Source of the DNA: Polaromonas sp. AET17H-212
GTDB taxonomy: Bacteria > Pseudomonadota > Gammaproteobacteria > Burkholderiales > Burkholderiaceae_C
Length of the DNA stretch: 64,000 nucleotides
Reading direction: 5' to 3'
Assembly (NCBI RefSeq): GCF_002379085.1
Contig: NZ_NBZW01000013.1
Location: 1-64,000, forward strand
Positions within the stretch are counted from its first letter, which is position 1, and each line of letters starts with the position of its first letter. The position numbers and the translations under genes were made by a program. Shown piece by piece: positions 8,346 through 18,405 of the stretch. The notes beneath the pieces were generated by a model. That model was given only the letters and a program-made list of their open reading frames with translations, was not told the DNA's origin and made no database searches.

Positions 8346-9119
8346 TCAGCTGGTTGCCGGTGGGTTTGCGGGCTCGAAGGCCTGGCCCCTGCGCAGCCGC
8401 TCCCGGCTGTTCGAGAGGTGGGTGCGCATGGCGGCCCGGGCGGCTTCGGCATCCTGGCTGCGAATGGCGTTGTAGATGTTTTCATGCTCGCTGTTGACGC
8501 GCTGCAGATAACTCAGCCGGCCTTCGGGCGCGCTCTGCGGCGTGTTCACGCGGGTGCGCGGAATGATCATGGTGCCCAGGTAGGTCATGAGGTCCGCAAA
8601 GTGGCGGTTGCCAGTGGCGCGGGCCACCTCCATGTGGAACTGGAAGTCGGGCGGAACGGCATCGGAGTCCGCGTGGATCGAGTCCTGGAAAGCTCGCAGG
8701 GCCGTGGCCATGGCCTCGAGGTTTTCCGTGGTTCTCCTCTGGGCGGCGAGGCCGGCGGCTTCGGTTTCCAGGCTGATGCGCAGCTCCAGCACCGAAATGA
8801 CATCGGCCACCGTGGCGAAGTCGGCTGCGGCAATCTTGAAGTTGCCGGCGTCGCGGTTCTCGATCACAAAGGTGCCGATGCCGTGGCGCGTCTCCACCAG
8901 GCCGGAGGCCTGCAGTTTGGAAATCGACTCGCGCACCACCGTCCGGCTCACGTCGAAGCGGGCCATGATTTCGGCCTCGGTGGGCAACTTGTCGCCGGGC
9001 TGGAGCTGCCCCGCGCGGATGCTGGCCGCCAGGCTTTCAACAATTTCGGTGACCAGGCCGCGAGGGCGGCGCACACGCGGTGCGCCATCAAGAAGGGTGG
9101 CCGTTACGTTCGATTCCAT
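8346..9119 (-). CDS. FadR-subfamily GntR transcriptional regulator of uronate/aldarate genes
   Basis: A 257-residue regulator. The N-terminal winged HTH (about 20-90) contains GDKLPTEAEIMARFDVSRTV, then VRESISKLQASGLVETRHG. The C-terminal FCD domain contains a possible metal and ligand site (DFQFHMEVARATGN, then SEHENIYNAI). It lies between gudD and the divergent udh, and near-identical candidate operators lie in front of both transcription units. It probably represses them until a uronate or aldarate intermediate binds. It resembles GudR/LgoR-type regulators in context only. Confidence 0.85.
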   Translation of the reverse strand: MESNVTATLLDGAPRVRRPRGLVTEIVESLAASIRAGQLQPGDKLPTEAEIMARFDVSRTVVRESISKLQASGLVETRHGIGTFVIENRDAGNFKIAAADFATVADVISVLELRISLETEAAGLAAQRRTTENLEAMATALRAFQDSIHADSDAVPPDFQFHMEVARATGNRHFADLMTYLGTMIIPRTRVNTPQSAPEGRLSYLQRVNSEHENIYNAIRSQDAEAARAAMRTHLSNSRERLRRGQAFEPANPPATS

Positions 9120-9198
9120 CGGGTTTGCTCGGGTAGGGGTTTGCCTTGATCGGACCAGAAAACACTTGACAGGGGCTGCTGCCTCATGAAAAATTCTT

Positions 9199-9214
9199 GG
9201 TCATCAGACAACGT
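9199..9214. promoter_or_regulatory. candidate GntR operator between regulator and udh
   Basis: GGTCATCAGACAACGT shares TCATC-NN-ACAAC with the site before gudD. It sits in the 187-bp divergent spacer, 80 bases upstream of the regulator start and 93 bases upstream of udh, where one bound dimer could control both directions. Confidence 0.6.
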
Positions 9215-9306
9215 ATAACTGATATCTTATTGAATTGAAGCCACTTTAGCAAACCTGATGCAAAAGTCCAGCGTTTGCCACCCACCCATTTTCAACCAGA
9301 GACAGC

Positions 9307-10116
9307 ATGACCATCCGGGCCCATGAAAAACTGCTGCTGACCGGCGCCGCCGGTGGCCTGGGCCAGGCCCTGCGTGAGCGCCTGAAAGCCAACTGCAGCC
9401 TGCTGCGCCTGTCGGACCGGGTCGCCTTCGGCGCGGCCGGCGCGGGTGAAGAGGTGGTGCTGGCCGATCTGGCCGATGCCGCGGCCGTCGACGCCATGGT
9501 CCAGGGCGTGCAGGCCATCGTGCATCTGGGCGGCGTGTCGGTCGAAGGGCCGTTTGGCCCCATCCTGCAGGCCAACATCCTGGGCCTCTATAACTTGTAC
9601 GAAGCGGCGCGCAAACACGGCGTCCAGCGTGTGGTGTTTGCCAGCTCCAACCACGTCACCGGCTTTTACCGCCAGAGCGAAACCATCAACGCCGATGCGC
9701 CCGCGCGCCCGGATGGCCTGTACGGCGTCAGCAAGGCGTTTGGCGAAGACCTGTCGCGCTTTTACTTTGACCGCTACGGCATTGAAACGGCCTGTGTACG
9801 CATTGGCTCCTCCTTTCCCGAGCCGAAAGACCGGCGCATGCTGGCGACCTGGCTGAGTTTTGACGACCTGCACCGGCTGATCACCGCCTGCCTGACCACA
9901 CCGGTGCTGGGCCACAGCATTGTGTTCGGCATGTCCGACAACGCGGTCACCTGGTGGGACAACAGCCGCGCCCGCCACATCGGCTACCGGCCGCAGGACA
10001 GCTCGGACATCTTCCGCGAGGCGGTGTACGCCCGCACACCGGCGCCTGACCTCGACGACCCGGCGGTGCAGTTCCAGGGCGGCGGTTTTGTCAAAGCCGG
10101 CCCGTTTGCCGATTGA
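9307..10116 (+). CDS. udh: uronate dehydrogenase
   Basis: A 269-residue short-chain dehydrogenase/epimerase-fold protein. The NAD-binding glycine motif TGAAGGLG is at 12-19; SSNHVTGFY (113-121) and the Y139-x3-K143 pair (YGVSK) form the active site. The SSNHV-TGFY pattern and length are those of bacterial uronate dehydrogenases, which oxidise D-galacturonate and D-glucuronate to aldarolactones with NAD+. It leads the + strand operon and is followed four bases later by a lactonase, the expected next step. Confidence 0.9.
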   Translation: MTIRAHEKLLLTGAAGGLGQALRERLKANCSLLRLSDRVAFGAAGAGEEVVLADLADAAAVDAMVQGVQAIVHLGGVSVEGPFGPILQANILGLYNLYEAARKHGVQRVVFASSNHVTGFYRQSETINADAPARPDGLYGVSKAFGEDLSRFYFDRYGIETACVRIGSSFPEPKDRRMLATWLSFDDLHRLITACLTTPVLGHSIVFGMSDNAVTWWDNSRARHIGYRPQDSSDIFREAVYARTPAPDLDDPAVQFQGGGFVKAGPFAD

Positions 10117-10120
10117 TGCC

Positions 10121-11014
10121 ATGAGCAACGGCGCCGAACTCCTGGTGGACTGCCGCAATGCAACCGGCGAGAGCCCGGTCTGGCATGTGGCCGGGCAGGC
10201 GCTCTACTGGGTGGACATCCCGGCGCGCCAGCTCTGCCGCTGGCAGGCCGCGACCGGCCAGGTCACCACCTGGCTGGCGCCCGAGATGCTGGCCTGCATC
10301 GCCTCCTGCGGCCCCGACACGCATTGGGTGGCGGGCCTGGAAAGCGGGGTGTTCGAATTGCGCCTGCATGAGGACGGCCGGCTCGAGGCCAAACGCCTGG
10401 CCGAGGTCCGGCACGAGCAGGACGGCATGCGTTTCAACGATGGCCGCTGCGACCGGCAGGGCCGCTTTGTGGCCGGCACCATGATGCGCGATATGTCGCT
10501 GGGCGCCCGTACCGGTTGCGTTTACAGCTATGAAAAACAGAGCGGATTGAAAAAGATCCTGAGCGGTCTGATCACCCCCAATGGCCTGGCCTTCAGCCCC
10601 GATGGCCGCACCATGTACCTGTCGGACTCGCACCCCTCGGTGCAGATGATCTGGGCCTTCGACTACGACACCGCCACGGGCACGCCCTCGCGGCGCCGGG
10701 TGTTTGTTGACATGCATGCGCTGCCGGGCCGGCCCGACGGTGCGGCGGTCGACGAAGACGGCTGCTACTGGAGTTGCGGCAACGACGCCGGTCTGGTGCA
10801 CCGCTTCACGCCTGAAGGCAAGCTGGACCGGTCGCTGGCCGTGCCGGTCAGGAAGCCGGCCATGTGCGCCTTTGGCGGCCCCGGCCTCGACACCTTGTTC
10901 GTGACATCGATACGCCCCGAAGGCGTCGATTTATCTGACCAGCCGCTGGCCGGCGGCCTGTTTGCGCTGCACCCCGGCGTGCGCGGGCTGCCTGAAGCCG
11001 CGTGTCTGCATTAA
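10121..11014 (+). CDS. SMP-30/gluconolactonase-family aldarolactone lactonase
   Basis: A 297-residue beta-propeller lactonase. The ATG at 10121 is four bases after the udh stop; the frame is open further upstream but overlaps udh. Family motifs visible are GESPVWHV, the metal-ligand regions [12 protein letters not shown] and [20 protein letters not shown], and [15 protein letters not shown]. It would open the galactaro- or glucarolactone made by uronate dehydrogenase. It is co-transcribed with udh and dctP. Confidence 0.87.
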   Translation: MSNGAELLVDCRNATGESPVWHVAGQALYWVDIPARQLCRWQAATGQVTTWLAPEMLACIASCGPDTHWVAGLESGVFELRLHEDGRLEAKRLAEVRHEQDGMRFNDGRCDRQGRFVAGTMMRDMSLGARTGCVYSYEKQSGLKKILSGLITPNGLAFSPDGRTMYLSDSHPSVQMIWAFDYDTATGTPSRRRVFVDMHALPGRPDGAAVDEDGCYWSCGNDAGLVHRFTPEGKLDRSLAVPVRKPAMCAFGGPGLDTLFVTSIRPEGVDLSDQPLAGGLFALHPGVRGLPEAACLH

Positions 11015-11048
11015 AAGTTTCCCAACCATCCACCAGATAGAGGACGAC

Positions 11049-12020
11049 ATGAGAATCAAAAAAACATTGTTCGGCATGGCCACGGTACTGGCGTTGACAC
11101 CCCTGGCAGGCTTTGCCACGGAGTTCCGCTCGGCCGACACGCACAATGCCGACGACTACCCCACGGTCGCCGCCGTCAAGCACATGAGCGAACTGCTCGA
11201 GAAGAAGAGCGGCGGCAAGCACAAGATCAAGGTCTTCAACAAGCAGGCGCTGGGCAGCGAGAAGGAGACCATAGACCAAGTCAAGATAGGCGCGCTCGAC
11301 TTCACGCGCGTCAATGTCGGACCGATGAACGCGATCTGCCCGCTGACGCAGGTGCCGACCATGCCCTTTCTGTTCAGCTCCATCGCGCACATGCGCAAAT
11401 CGCTCGACGGCCCGGTCGGTGACGAGATCCTCAAGAGCTGCGAGTCTGCGGGCTTCATCGGCCTGGCGTTTTACGACAGCGGTGCCCGCTCGATTTATGC
11501 CAAGAAGCCGATCCGTACCGTGGCCGATGCCAAGGGCCTGAAGATCCGCGTCCAGCAATCCGACCTCTGGGTCGCGCTGGTCAGTGCCATGGGCGCCAAC
11601 GCCACGCCCATGCCCTACGGCGAGGTCTACACCGGCCTGAAGACCGGCCTGATCGATGCCGCCGAGAACAACATCCCGTCCTTCGACACGGCCAAGCATG
11701 TCGAAGCAGTGAAGATTTACTCGAAGACCGAGCACTCGATGGCGCCCGAGATCCTGGTCATGTCCAAGGTCGTGTACGACAAGCTGCCCAAAGCCGAGCA
11801 GGACATGATTCGCGCCGCGGCCAAGGAGTCGGTGGCCTTCGAGCGCCAGAAGTGGGACGAACAGGAGGCCAAGTCGCTCGCGAACGTCAAGGCCGCCGGC
11901 GCGCAGATCATCGAGGTGGACAAGAAGTCCTTCCAGGCCGTGATGGGCCCGGTCTATGACAAGTTCATGATCACGCCGGACATGAAGCGCCTGGTCAAGG
12001 CGGTTCAGGACACCAAATAA
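11049..12020 (+). CDS. dctP: TRAP transporter solute-binding protein (DctP family), probable uronate receptor
   Basis: A 323-residue periplasmic receptor with a signal peptide ([20 protein letters not shown] to GFA). ATG 11049 has AGAGGACGAC before it; in-frame codons further upstream overlap the lactonase. The DctP core is visible in [19 protein letters not shown] and in the ligand-binding region [12 protein letters not shown], with a basic residue that pairs with the carboxylate, and [15 protein letters not shown]. By context it should bind glucuronate or galacturonate; homologs in this lineage are known uronate binders. The membrane subunits follow at 12097. Confidence 0.88.
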   Translation: MRIKKTLFGMATVLALTPLAGFATEFRSADTHNADDYPTVAAVKHMSELLEKKSGGKHKIKVFNKQALGSEKETIDQVKIGALDFTRVNVGPMNAICPLTQVPTMPFLFSSIAHMRKSLDGPVGDEILKSCESAGFIGLAFYDSGARSIYAKKPIRTVADAKGLKIRVQQSDLWVALVSAMGANATPMPYGEVYTGLKTGLIDAAENNIPSFDTAKHVEAVKIYSKTEHSMAPEILVMSKVVYDKLPKAEQDMIRAAAKESVAFERQKWDEQEAKSLANVKAAGAQIIEVDKKSFQAVMGPVYDKFMITPDMKRLVKAVQDTK

Positions 12021-12035
12021 GCCTGCCGATCAGGC
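12021..12035 (+). other. small hairpin between dctP and dctQ
   Basis: GCCTG-CCGAT-CAGGC directly after the dctP stop can form a five-pair stem. Receptor genes are often made in excess of their permeases by such intergenic structures. It is short, so this is a weak call. Confidence 0.35.
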
Positions 12036-12096
12036 CCTGACCCTCCTCCGCAGGGGCGAGGGCGGGTGAGCGTCGCGACAAGCGGAAGAGAAAAAC

Positions 12097-12585
12097 ATGT
12101 ACACGAAATTTTGCGCGGCGTTGTCCAAGCTCAGCCTGATCCTGGCCGTGATCGGGCTGATCGCGGTGATCCTGTGTGTCCAGTGGCAGGTCATAGGCCG
12201 TTACGTCTTCAATGACACGCCGACCTGGGCCGAAGCACTGGCCCTGCTGCTGGTGCTGTTCGTCACCGCATTCGGCCTGGCGGTCGGCGTGCGCGACGCC
12301 GGCCACATCGGCCTCGAGTCCCTGGTGGTGCTGCTGCCCGAAAAATGGCAGCGCCGCATCGAAATCCTGATTCACTTTCTCGTCGGCAGCTTTGGCGCGC
12401 TGATGGTCTACGGCGGCGGCTTGTGGATGCTCGCCAAATGGGACGAGAAGAAGCCCATGCTGCCGGTACCGGACGGAGTCGACTACCTGCCGCTCGTGAT
12501 TGCCGGCGTGCTCATCGTGCTGTTTTCCATTGAACATGTGATCGCCTTGCTGCGAGGTCAGAAAGTGGAGCCGGCATGGAATTGA
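12097..12585 (+). CDS. dctQ: TRAP transporter small membrane subunit (DctQ)
   Basis: A 162-residue protein with four hydrophobic segments. The second contains the DctQ signature VQWQVIGRYVFNDTPTWAEAL; VFVTAFGLAVGVRDAGHIGL follows in the third part. It forms the integral-membrane complex with DctM for sodium-driven uptake. Its end overlaps the start of dctM by ten bases, so the two are translationally coupled. Confidence 0.9.
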   Translation: MYTKFCAALSKLSLILAVIGLIAVILCVQWQVIGRYVFNDTPTWAEALALLLVLFVTAFGLAVGVRDAGHIGLESLVVLLPEKWQRRIEILIHFLVGSFGALMVYGGGLWMLAKWDEKKPMLPVPDGVDYLPLVIAGVLIVLFSIEHVIALLRGQKVEPAWN

Positions 12586-13865
12586 CTGTACTTGCCCTGA
12601 GCTTCACGCTGCTGCTGCTGCTCGGTGTGCCGGTCGCCTTCGCGATCGGCCTGTCGTCGGTGGCCACCATCGTCGTTGCCGGCCTGCCGGTCGCGGTGGT
12701 GTTCCAGAAAATGGTCGGAGGCATGCAGGTGTTCTCCTTCCTCGCCATCCCCTTCTTTGTCTTCGCCGGCGAGTTGATGCTCTACGGCGGCATCGCCGAC
12801 CGCATCGTGCGCTTCGCCAACAGCCTGGTCGGTCATGTACGCGGTGGCCTCGGCATGAGCAATGTGATCGGTTGCACGCTGTTCGGCGGCGTCGCCGGCT
12901 CGCCGCTGGCCGACGTGTCGGCGATGGGTTCGGTGATGATTCCGCTCATGAAAAAGGAAGGCTACGACGCCGACTACGCGGTCAATGTCACCACGCACGC
13001 CGCGCTGGTCGGCGCCATCATGCCGACCTCGCACAACATGATCATCTTCACGCTCGCCACCTCGGGCATCGCTTCGGTCAGCGTGATGAGCCTGATCCTC
13101 GCGGGCCTGGTGCCGGCGCTGATCCTGACCCTGTGCAACCTGGGCGCAGCCTACTACGTGGCCGTCAGGCGCGGCTACCCGACGCACGGCGCTTTCCCCG
13201 GCTGGGCAGAGGTCCTGCGTGCCTTCGGCGCCTCGCTGCCGGGCCTGCTGGTGGTGGTGATCATCCTCGCCGGCATCCTGTCGGGCGTGTTCACCGCCAC
13301 CGAGTCGGCGTCCATTGCGGTCGCCTGGGCGCTGCTGATCACGACGCTGGTCTACCGTTCGCTGACCTGGCACAACTTCCTGAAGGCCTGCGCCAAGGCC
13401 TGCAAGACGACCGGCGTGGTGCTGCTGCTGATCGGCATCTCGGCCGCCTTCGGCTACTTCATGGCGCTTTACGAGGTGCCGCAGCTGACGGGCGATCTGA
13501 TGAAGTCGGTGAGCTCCGAGCCCTGGGTCATCTTCCTGATGATCAACGTGCTGCTGTTCATCCTCGGCACCTTCCTTGACATGGCGGCGACCATTCTGAT
13601 CTGCACGCCGATCTTCATGCCGATCGCGATGCAGTTCGGCATGGACCCGATCCAGTTCGGCATCGTGATGCTGATCAACTGCGCGCTCGGCCTGAACACG
13701 CCGCCGGTCGGCTCGGTGCAGTTCGTCGGCTGCGCGATCGGCGAGATCTCGGTCGGCCAGGTGATGCGCTCCATCGCCCCGTTCTACGGCGCACTCGGCG
13801 TCTGCCTGCTGCTCGTGACCTACGTGCCGGCGTTCTCGCTGTGGCTGCCGTCGCTGTACAAGTGA
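12576..13865 (+). CDS. dctM: TRAP transporter large membrane subunit (DctM)
   Basis: A 429-residue polytopic protein of the DctM family. Recognisable stretches are [39 protein letters not shown], the [13 protein letters not shown] ion-site region, and [18 protein letters not shown] near the C-terminus. It is the transport subunit for the dctPQM system and belongs to the uronate operon between the lactonase and garD. Confidence 0.92.
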   Translation: MELTVLALSFTLLLLLGVPVAFAIGLSSVATIVVAGLPVAVVFQKMVGGMQVFSFLAIPFFVFAGELMLYGGIADRIVRFANSLVGHVRGGLGMSNVIGCTLFGGVAGSPLADVSAMGSVMIPLMKKEGYDADYAVNVTTHAALVGAIMPTSHNMIIFTLATSGIASVSVMSLILAGLVPALILTLCNLGAAYYVAVRRGYPTHGAFPGWAEVLRAFGASLPGLLVVVIILAGILSGVFTATESASIAVAWALLITTLVYRSLTWHNFLKACAKACKTTGVVLLLIGISAAFGYFMALYEVPQLTGDLMKSVSSEPWVIFLMINVLLFILGTFLDMAATILICTPIFMPIAMQFGMDPIQFGIVMLINCALGLNTPPVGSVQFVGCAIGEISVGQVMRSIAPFYGALGVCLLLVTYVPAFSLWLPSLYK

Positions 13866-13873
13866 GTTCAAAC

Positions 13874-15448
13874 ATGGCCGATCCGCTCTACATCCGCATG
13901 CATGCGTGCGACAACGTGGCCATCGTCGCCAACGACGGCGGCCTGCCGCCCGGTGCGACCTTTGCCGACGGTTTGAGCCTGCGCGAGCGCGTGTCGCAGG
14001 GCCACAAGCTCGCGCTGGTGGACCTGCCGCAGGGCAGCGCGGTGCTGCGCTACAACGTCGTCATTGGTCATGCGCTCAAGGACATTGCGGCCGGCAGCTG
14101 GGTGCATGAGCGCCTGCTGCAGATGCCGGCCGCGCGCGGACTCGAAGGGCTGCCGATGGCGACCGTGAAGCCGCCGACACCGGCGCCGCTGGAAGGCTAC
14201 AGCTTCGAGGGTTACCGCAATGCCGACGGTTCGGTCGGCACCCGCAACATCCTCGCCATCACGACCACGGTGCAGTGTGTGGCCGGCGTGGTTGAGTTTG
14301 CGGTCCAACGCATCAAGGCCGAGCTGCTGCCGAAATTCCCCAACGTCGATGACGTGGTGGGCCTGGAGCACACCTACGGCTGCGGCGTCGCCATCGACGC
14401 GCCCGACGCCATCATTCCGATACGCACCTTGCGCAACATCAGCCTGAACCCCAACTTCGGCGGCGAGGTCATGGTGGTGAGCCTGGGCTGCGAGAAGCTG
14501 CAGCCCGAGCGCCTGCTGCCGCCGGGCACCATCCAGATCGTTGACGAGCGCAATGTGGCCGACGTCGGCGTGAATGCCGAGGCACCGCTCGACGTGGTCT
14601 GCCTGCAGTCCGAGAACCATGTGGGCTTCATGTCCATGATCGATTCCATCATGCAAGCCGCGGTGCTGCACCTGGAAAAGCTCGATGCGCGCCGGCGCGA
14701 AACCGTGCCCGCCAGCGAACTGGTGGTCGGTGTGCAGTGCGGCGGCAGCGACGCTTTCTCGGGCGTCACGGCCAACCCGGCGGTGGGCTTTTGCACCGAC
14801 CTGCTGGTGCGCGCCGGCGCCACGGTGATGTTTTCCGAAACCACCGAGGTGCGCGACGGCATCGACCAGCTGACCTCACGCGCCAGCACGCCGGAAGTGG
14901 CCGAAGCGATGATCCGCGAGATGGCCTGGTACGACGCCTACCTGCACAAAGGCCAGGTCGACCGCAGCGCCAACACCACGCCCGGCAACAAGCAGGGCGG
15001 CCTGTCCAACATTGTCGAAAAAGCCATGGGCTCCATCGTCAAGTCGGGCAGCGCGCCCATCAGCGGCGTGCTCGCGCCCGGTGAAAAACTCAAACAAAAG
15101 GGCCTGATCTACACCGCCACGCCGGCCAGCGACTTCATCTGCGGCACGCTGCAGCTGGCCGCCGGCATGAACCTGCATGTGTTCACTACCGGACGCGGCA
15201 CGCCTTACGGCCTGGCCGAGTGCCCGGTGATCAAGGTCGCCACGCGCAGCGACCTGGCCCGGCGCTGGCACGACCTGATGGACGTCAACGCCGGCCGCAT
15301 CGCCGACGGGCAGGCCAGCATCGAAGACGTGGGCTGGGAGCTGTTTCACCTGATGCTCGACGTCGCCAGCGGCCGCAAGAAAACCTGGGCCGAACACTGG
15401 AAGCTGCACAACGCGCTGGTGCTGTTCAACCCGGCACCGGTGACCTGA
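13874..15448 (+). CDS. garD: galactarate dehydratase
   Basis: A 524-residue UxaA/GarD-family iron dehydratase. The N-terminal SAF domain (about 1-90) is followed by [33 protein letters not shown], and [13 protein letters not shown], which carry the conserved cysteines. The protein ends in [13 protein letters not shown], the GarD-type ending. It dehydrates galactarate to 5-dehydro-4-deoxy-D-glucarate, joining the gudD branch. The ATG at 13874 gives the usual start of the SAF domain; an in-frame codon at 13841 overlaps dctM. Confidence 0.92.
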   Translation: MADPLYIRMHACDNVAIVANDGGLPPGATFADGLSLRERVSQGHKLALVDLPQGSAVLRYNVVIGHALKDIAAGSWVHERLLQMPAARGLEGLPMATVKPPTPAPLEGYSFEGYRNADGSVGTRNILAITTTVQCVAGVVEFAVQRIKAELLPKFPNVDDVVGLEHTYGCGVAIDAPDAIIPIRTLRNISLNPNFGGEVMVVSLGCEKLQPERLLPPGTIQIVDERNVADVGVNAEAPLDVVCLQSENHVGFMSMIDSIMQAAVLHLEKLDARRRETVPASELVVGVQCGGSDAFSGVTANPAVGFCTDLLVRAGATVMFSETTEVRDGIDQLTSRASTPEVAEAMIREMAWYDAYLHKGQVDRSANTTPGNKQGGLSNIVEKAMGSIVKSGSAPISGVLAPGEKLKQKGLIYTATPASDFICGTLQLAAGMNLHVFTTGRGTPYGLAECPVIKVATRSDLARRWHDLMDVNAGRIADGQASIEDVGWELFHLMLDVASGRKKTWAEHWKLHNALVLFNPAPVT

Positions 15449-15508
15449 CCTGATCCTCTTACCCCTGTATCACCCCGTACCCCAACTTCTTAAAAAAGCG
15501 AACTCCTC

Positions 15509-16291
15509 ATGACCCAAGTTACTCCCTATCAGTCCTTCCCCAACAGCTTCAAGCGCGACCTGCGGGCCGGCAAGAAACTGATCGGCTGCTGGTCCTCGCT
15601 GTCCAATGCCATCACCACGGAGGTGCTGGGCGTGGCCGGCTTCGACTGGATCCTGCTCGACGGCGAACATTCGCCCAACGATATCGCCACCTTCATCCCG
15701 CAACTGATGGCGCTGAAAGACAGCGCCAGTGCACCCGTGGTGCGGCCGTCTTCCAACAACGTGGTGGAGCTCAAGCGCCTGCTCGACGCCGGCTTCTACA
15801 ACTTCCTCGTGCCCTTTGTCGAAAGTGTGGACGAAGCGAAACGCGCCGTGTCCGCGACCCGTTACCCGCCCCAGGGCATACGCGGCGTGTCGGTGTCCCA
15901 GCGCAGCAACCGCTACGGCTCGGTGCCCGACTACTTCAAGTCGATCAACGAACACATCTGCGTGATGGTGCAGATTGAAAGCCGCGCCGGCGTGGCGGCG
16001 GCGCGCGACATTGCGACGCTCGACGGCGTGGACGGCATTTTTGTCGGCCCCTCCGACCTGGCCGCCGGCCTGGGCCACCTGGGCAACGCCGGCCACCCGG
16101 AAGTGCAGGCAGCCATGGCGTCGATTTTTGCGGACGCCAAAGCCTGCGGCAAACCCATTGGCATCCTCGCGCCGGTGGAGGCCGACGCACGCCGCTACAT
16201 CGCCATGGGCGCCACCTTTGTGGCCGTCGGCAGCGACCTGGGCGTGTTCCGCTCGGCCACGCAGGCCCTGCGTGACAAGTACCTCGACTAG
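15509..16291 (+). CDS. garL: 5-keto-4-deoxy-D-glucarate aldolase (HpaI family)
   Basis: A 260-residue class II aldolase. [10 protein letters not shown] (about 50), VRPSSNN, QRSNRYG and QIESRAGV with the [16 protein letters not shown] metal-site region match GarL/HpaI enzymes. It splits 5-keto-4-deoxy-glucarate into pyruvate and tartronate semialdehyde. It lies between garD and garR, the expected order of reactions. Confidence 0.92.
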   Translation: MTQVTPYQSFPNSFKRDLRAGKKLIGCWSSLSNAITTEVLGVAGFDWILLDGEHSPNDIATFIPQLMALKDSASAPVVRPSSNNVVELKRLLDAGFYNFLVPFVESVDEAKRAVSATRYPPQGIRGVSVSQRSNRYGSVPDYFKSINEHICVMVQIESRAGVAAARDIATLDGVDGIFVGPSDLAAGLGHLGNAGHPEVQAAMASIFADAKACGKPIGILAPVEADARRYIAMGATFVAVGSDLGVFRSATQALRDKYLD

Positions 16292-16297
16292 CTTTGC

Positions 16298-16330
16298 CTG
16301 TCATCCCGCACTCGATCCGGGATCCATGCC
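16298..16330. repeat. short palindromic spacer repeat
   Basis: In the garL-garR gap, ATCCCG at 16303-16308 and CGGGAT at 16318-16323 flank nine bases within a CTGTCATCCCG...CGGGATCCATG context. Similar TCATCCCG...CGGGATCC palindromes are scattered in many proteobacterial genomes. One copy only is seen here. Confidence 0.45.
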
Positions 16331-16393
16331 TACGCCCTCTGAATCGTGGCGCATGGGCCGCAGATCTTTTTAACGAATAAAGGAGTATTTGAA

Positions 16394-17290
16394 ATGAGCA
16401 AGCTGGGTTTTATCGGTCTGGGCATCATGGGCGCACCCATGGCCGCACACCTCATCAAGGCCGGTCACGAGGTCTTCCTGGCCACGCGCAGCAAGGTGCG
16501 CGCCGAGCTGCTGACCGGCCAGGCCGTGGCCTGCGCCTCGGCGCAGGAAGTGGCGGAAAAGGCCGACATCATTTTCATGATGCTGCCCGACACGCCTGAT
16601 GTGCAGAAAGTGCTGTTCGGCGACAAGGGGGTCGCTGCCGGTCTGAAGAGCAACGGAAAAGGCAAGACGGTGGTCGACATGAGTTCGATCTCGCCGATGG
16701 ACACCAAGGACTTCGCGGCCAGGATCAATGCCCTCGGCTGCGACTACCTCGACGCGCCGGTCTCCGGTGGCGAAGTCGGCGCCAAGGCCGCCAGCCTGAC
16801 CATCATGGTCGGCGGGCCGGACGCCGCGTTTGAACGCGTCAAGCCGCTGTTTGAGCTGATGGGCAAAAACATCACGCTGGTCGGCGGCAACGGCGACGGC
16901 CAGACCTGCAAGGTCGCCAACCAGATCATCGTGGCGCTCAACATTGCCGCCGTCGGCGAAGCCCTGCTGTTTGCCAGCAAGGCCGGCGCCGACCCGGCCA
17001 AGGTGCGCCAGGCGCTGATGGGCGGTTTTGCCGCCTCGCGCATCCTGGAAGTGCATGGCGAACGCATGATCAAGCGCACCTTCAACCCGGGTTTTCGCAT
17101 CGGCCTGCACCAGAAAGACCTGGGCCTGGCGCTCAGCGGTGCGCGCACCCTCGGTGTGGCGCTGCCGCAAACCGCCAGCGCCGCGCAACTCATGCAGGTC
17201 TGCAGCGCCAACGGCATGCAGGACCTGGACCACTCGGCGCTGGTGCGTGCACTGGAGCTGATGGCCAACCACGAAGTCGCCAAGGCATAA
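16394..17290 (+). CDS. garR: tartronate semialdehyde reductase (2-hydroxy-3-oxopropionate reductase)
   Basis: A 298-residue beta-hydroxyacid dehydrogenase. GFIGLGIMGAPMAAHLIKAGH at the N-terminus binds NAD(P), with the family substrate motif DAPVSGGEVGA near residue 120 and the catalytic lysine region GNGDGQTCKVANQI near 175. It reduces tartronate semialdehyde to D-glycerate. ATG 16394 has AAAGGAG nine bases before it. Glycerate kinase (GarK), the next enzyme, is not in the window. Confidence 0.92.
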   Translation: MSKLGFIGLGIMGAPMAAHLIKAGHEVFLATRSKVRAELLTGQAVACASAQEVAEKADIIFMMLPDTPDVQKVLFGDKGVAAGLKSNGKGKTVVDMSSISPMDTKDFAARINALGCDYLDAPVSGGEVGAKAASLTIMVGGPDAAFERVKPLFELMGKNITLVGGNGDGQTCKVANQIIVALNIAAVGEALLFASKAGADPAKVRQALMGGFAASRILEVHGERMIKRTFNPGFRIGLHQKDLGLALSGARTLGVALPQTASAAQLMQVCSANGMQDLDHSALVRALELMANHEVAKA

Positions 17291-17343
17291 GGCCACGGCA
17301 TACGCCCGGGCAGTTTTCAACAAGATTTTTCAGGAGACAAGAC

Positions 17344-18318
17344 ATGACCATCAATCGCCGCAAGGTTCTCGCATCGTCCGTGGCCCTGGGCCTGGCCGCT
17401 TCCGGCGTCCAGGCGCAAACCCAGGCTTGGCCGGCCAAACCGATCCGCCTGATCGTGCCGTACCCACCGGGCGGCTCGTCGGACATCATCGGCCGCTCCA
17501 TCAGCCAGGCGCTGTCCGAAGCGCTCAAGCAGCCCGTCATTGTGGAAAACCGCGCGGGCGCCAACGGCAACCTCGGCGCCGACCTGGTTGCCAAGTCCGC
17601 GCCCGACGGCTACACGCTGCTGCTGTGCGACACCGGCGCGCTGGCCATCAGCCCCTCGGTCTACACCAAGCTGCCTTTCGACCCGAGCAAGGACCTGCGC
17701 GGCGTGACCATGCTGGCCTACTCGCCGCACCTGTTGGTGGTGCACCCCTCGGTGCCGGCCAACAACCTCAAGGAGCTGGTGGCGCTGTCGCAAAAGACGC
17801 AGCTCAACTTCGCCGTCACCGCCATGGGCAGTGCGCCGCACCTGGCCGGTGTGTCGGTCGAGCGGGCCAGCCAGGCGAAATGGCAGTACATCCCCTACAA
17901 GGGCGGCTCCCAGGCGGTGAACGACACCATCGCCGGCCAGACCCAGGTGCTGATGAACGGCATGCTGGCCACCTTGCCTTTTGTGCAGAGCGGCAAGCTC
18001 AAGATCCTCGGCGTGTCCAAGGCCACGCGCATGCCGCTGATCGGCAATGTGCCGACGCTGCAGGAGCAGGGCATCGCCGGCTTCGAGTCCGGCACCTGGC
18101 AGGGTGTGCTGGTGGCTGCCGGCACGCCCGCGCCCATCGTCAACCGCCTGAATGCCGAGCTCATCAAGATCATCCGCAGCCCGGAGATACGCGCCCGGCT
18201 CAGCGGGCAGGGCGCCGAGGTGGTGACCATGTCGTCCGCCGAGCAGGACAGGTTCTTCAACCAGGAGCGCAAGCGCTGGGCCGAGGTGGTGGCCCAGGCC
18301 GGCATCAAGCTGGACTGA
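17344..18318 (+). CDS. Bug/TctC-family solute-binding protein
   Basis: A 324-residue receptor with signal peptide (MTINRRKVLASSVALGLAAS to VQAQ) and the Bug signature AKPIRLIVPYPPGGSSDIIG; IPYKGGSQAV and the C-terminal AQAGIKLD are further landmarks. It is the last gene of the garD-garL-garR unit, 53 bases after garR. A carboxylate ligand linked to sugar acids is likely. There is no TctAB pair nearby, and uptake may instead be served by dctPQM. Confidence 0.9.
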   Translation: MTINRRKVLASSVALGLAASGVQAQTQAWPAKPIRLIVPYPPGGSSDIIGRSISQALSEALKQPVIVENRAGANGNLGADLVAKSAPDGYTLLLCDTGALAISPSVYTKLPFDPSKDLRGVTMLAYSPHLLVVHPSVPANNLKELVALSQKTQLNFAVTAMGSAPHLAGVSVERASQAKWQYIPYKGGSQAVNDTIAGQTQVLMNGMLATLPFVQSGKLKILGVSKATRMPLIGNVPTLQEQGIAGFESGTWQGVLVAAGTPAPIVNRLNAELIKIIRSPEIRARLSGQGAEVVTMSSAEQDRFFNQERKRWAEVVAQAGIKLD

Positions 18319-18323
18319 TAAGC

Positions 18324-18388
18324 TGCTATTGATTCAATAGCTGCTGGCGCTCGTGTTTATTGGGCCGGAGGCCGATTTTGCATGTAAA
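18324..18388 (+). repeat. interspersed repeat family, copy 1
   Basis: Starts with the hairpin GCTATTGATTCAATAGC, then TGCTGGCGC, GTGTTTATTGGGC, GGAGGCCGATTTTG and GTAAA. It lies just after the stop of the + strand Bug gene. It is one of at least ten related copies in the window, all reading in the same direction. Confidence 0.85.
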
Positions 18389-18405
18389 CAGCGCGCAGCG
18401 CCCCA

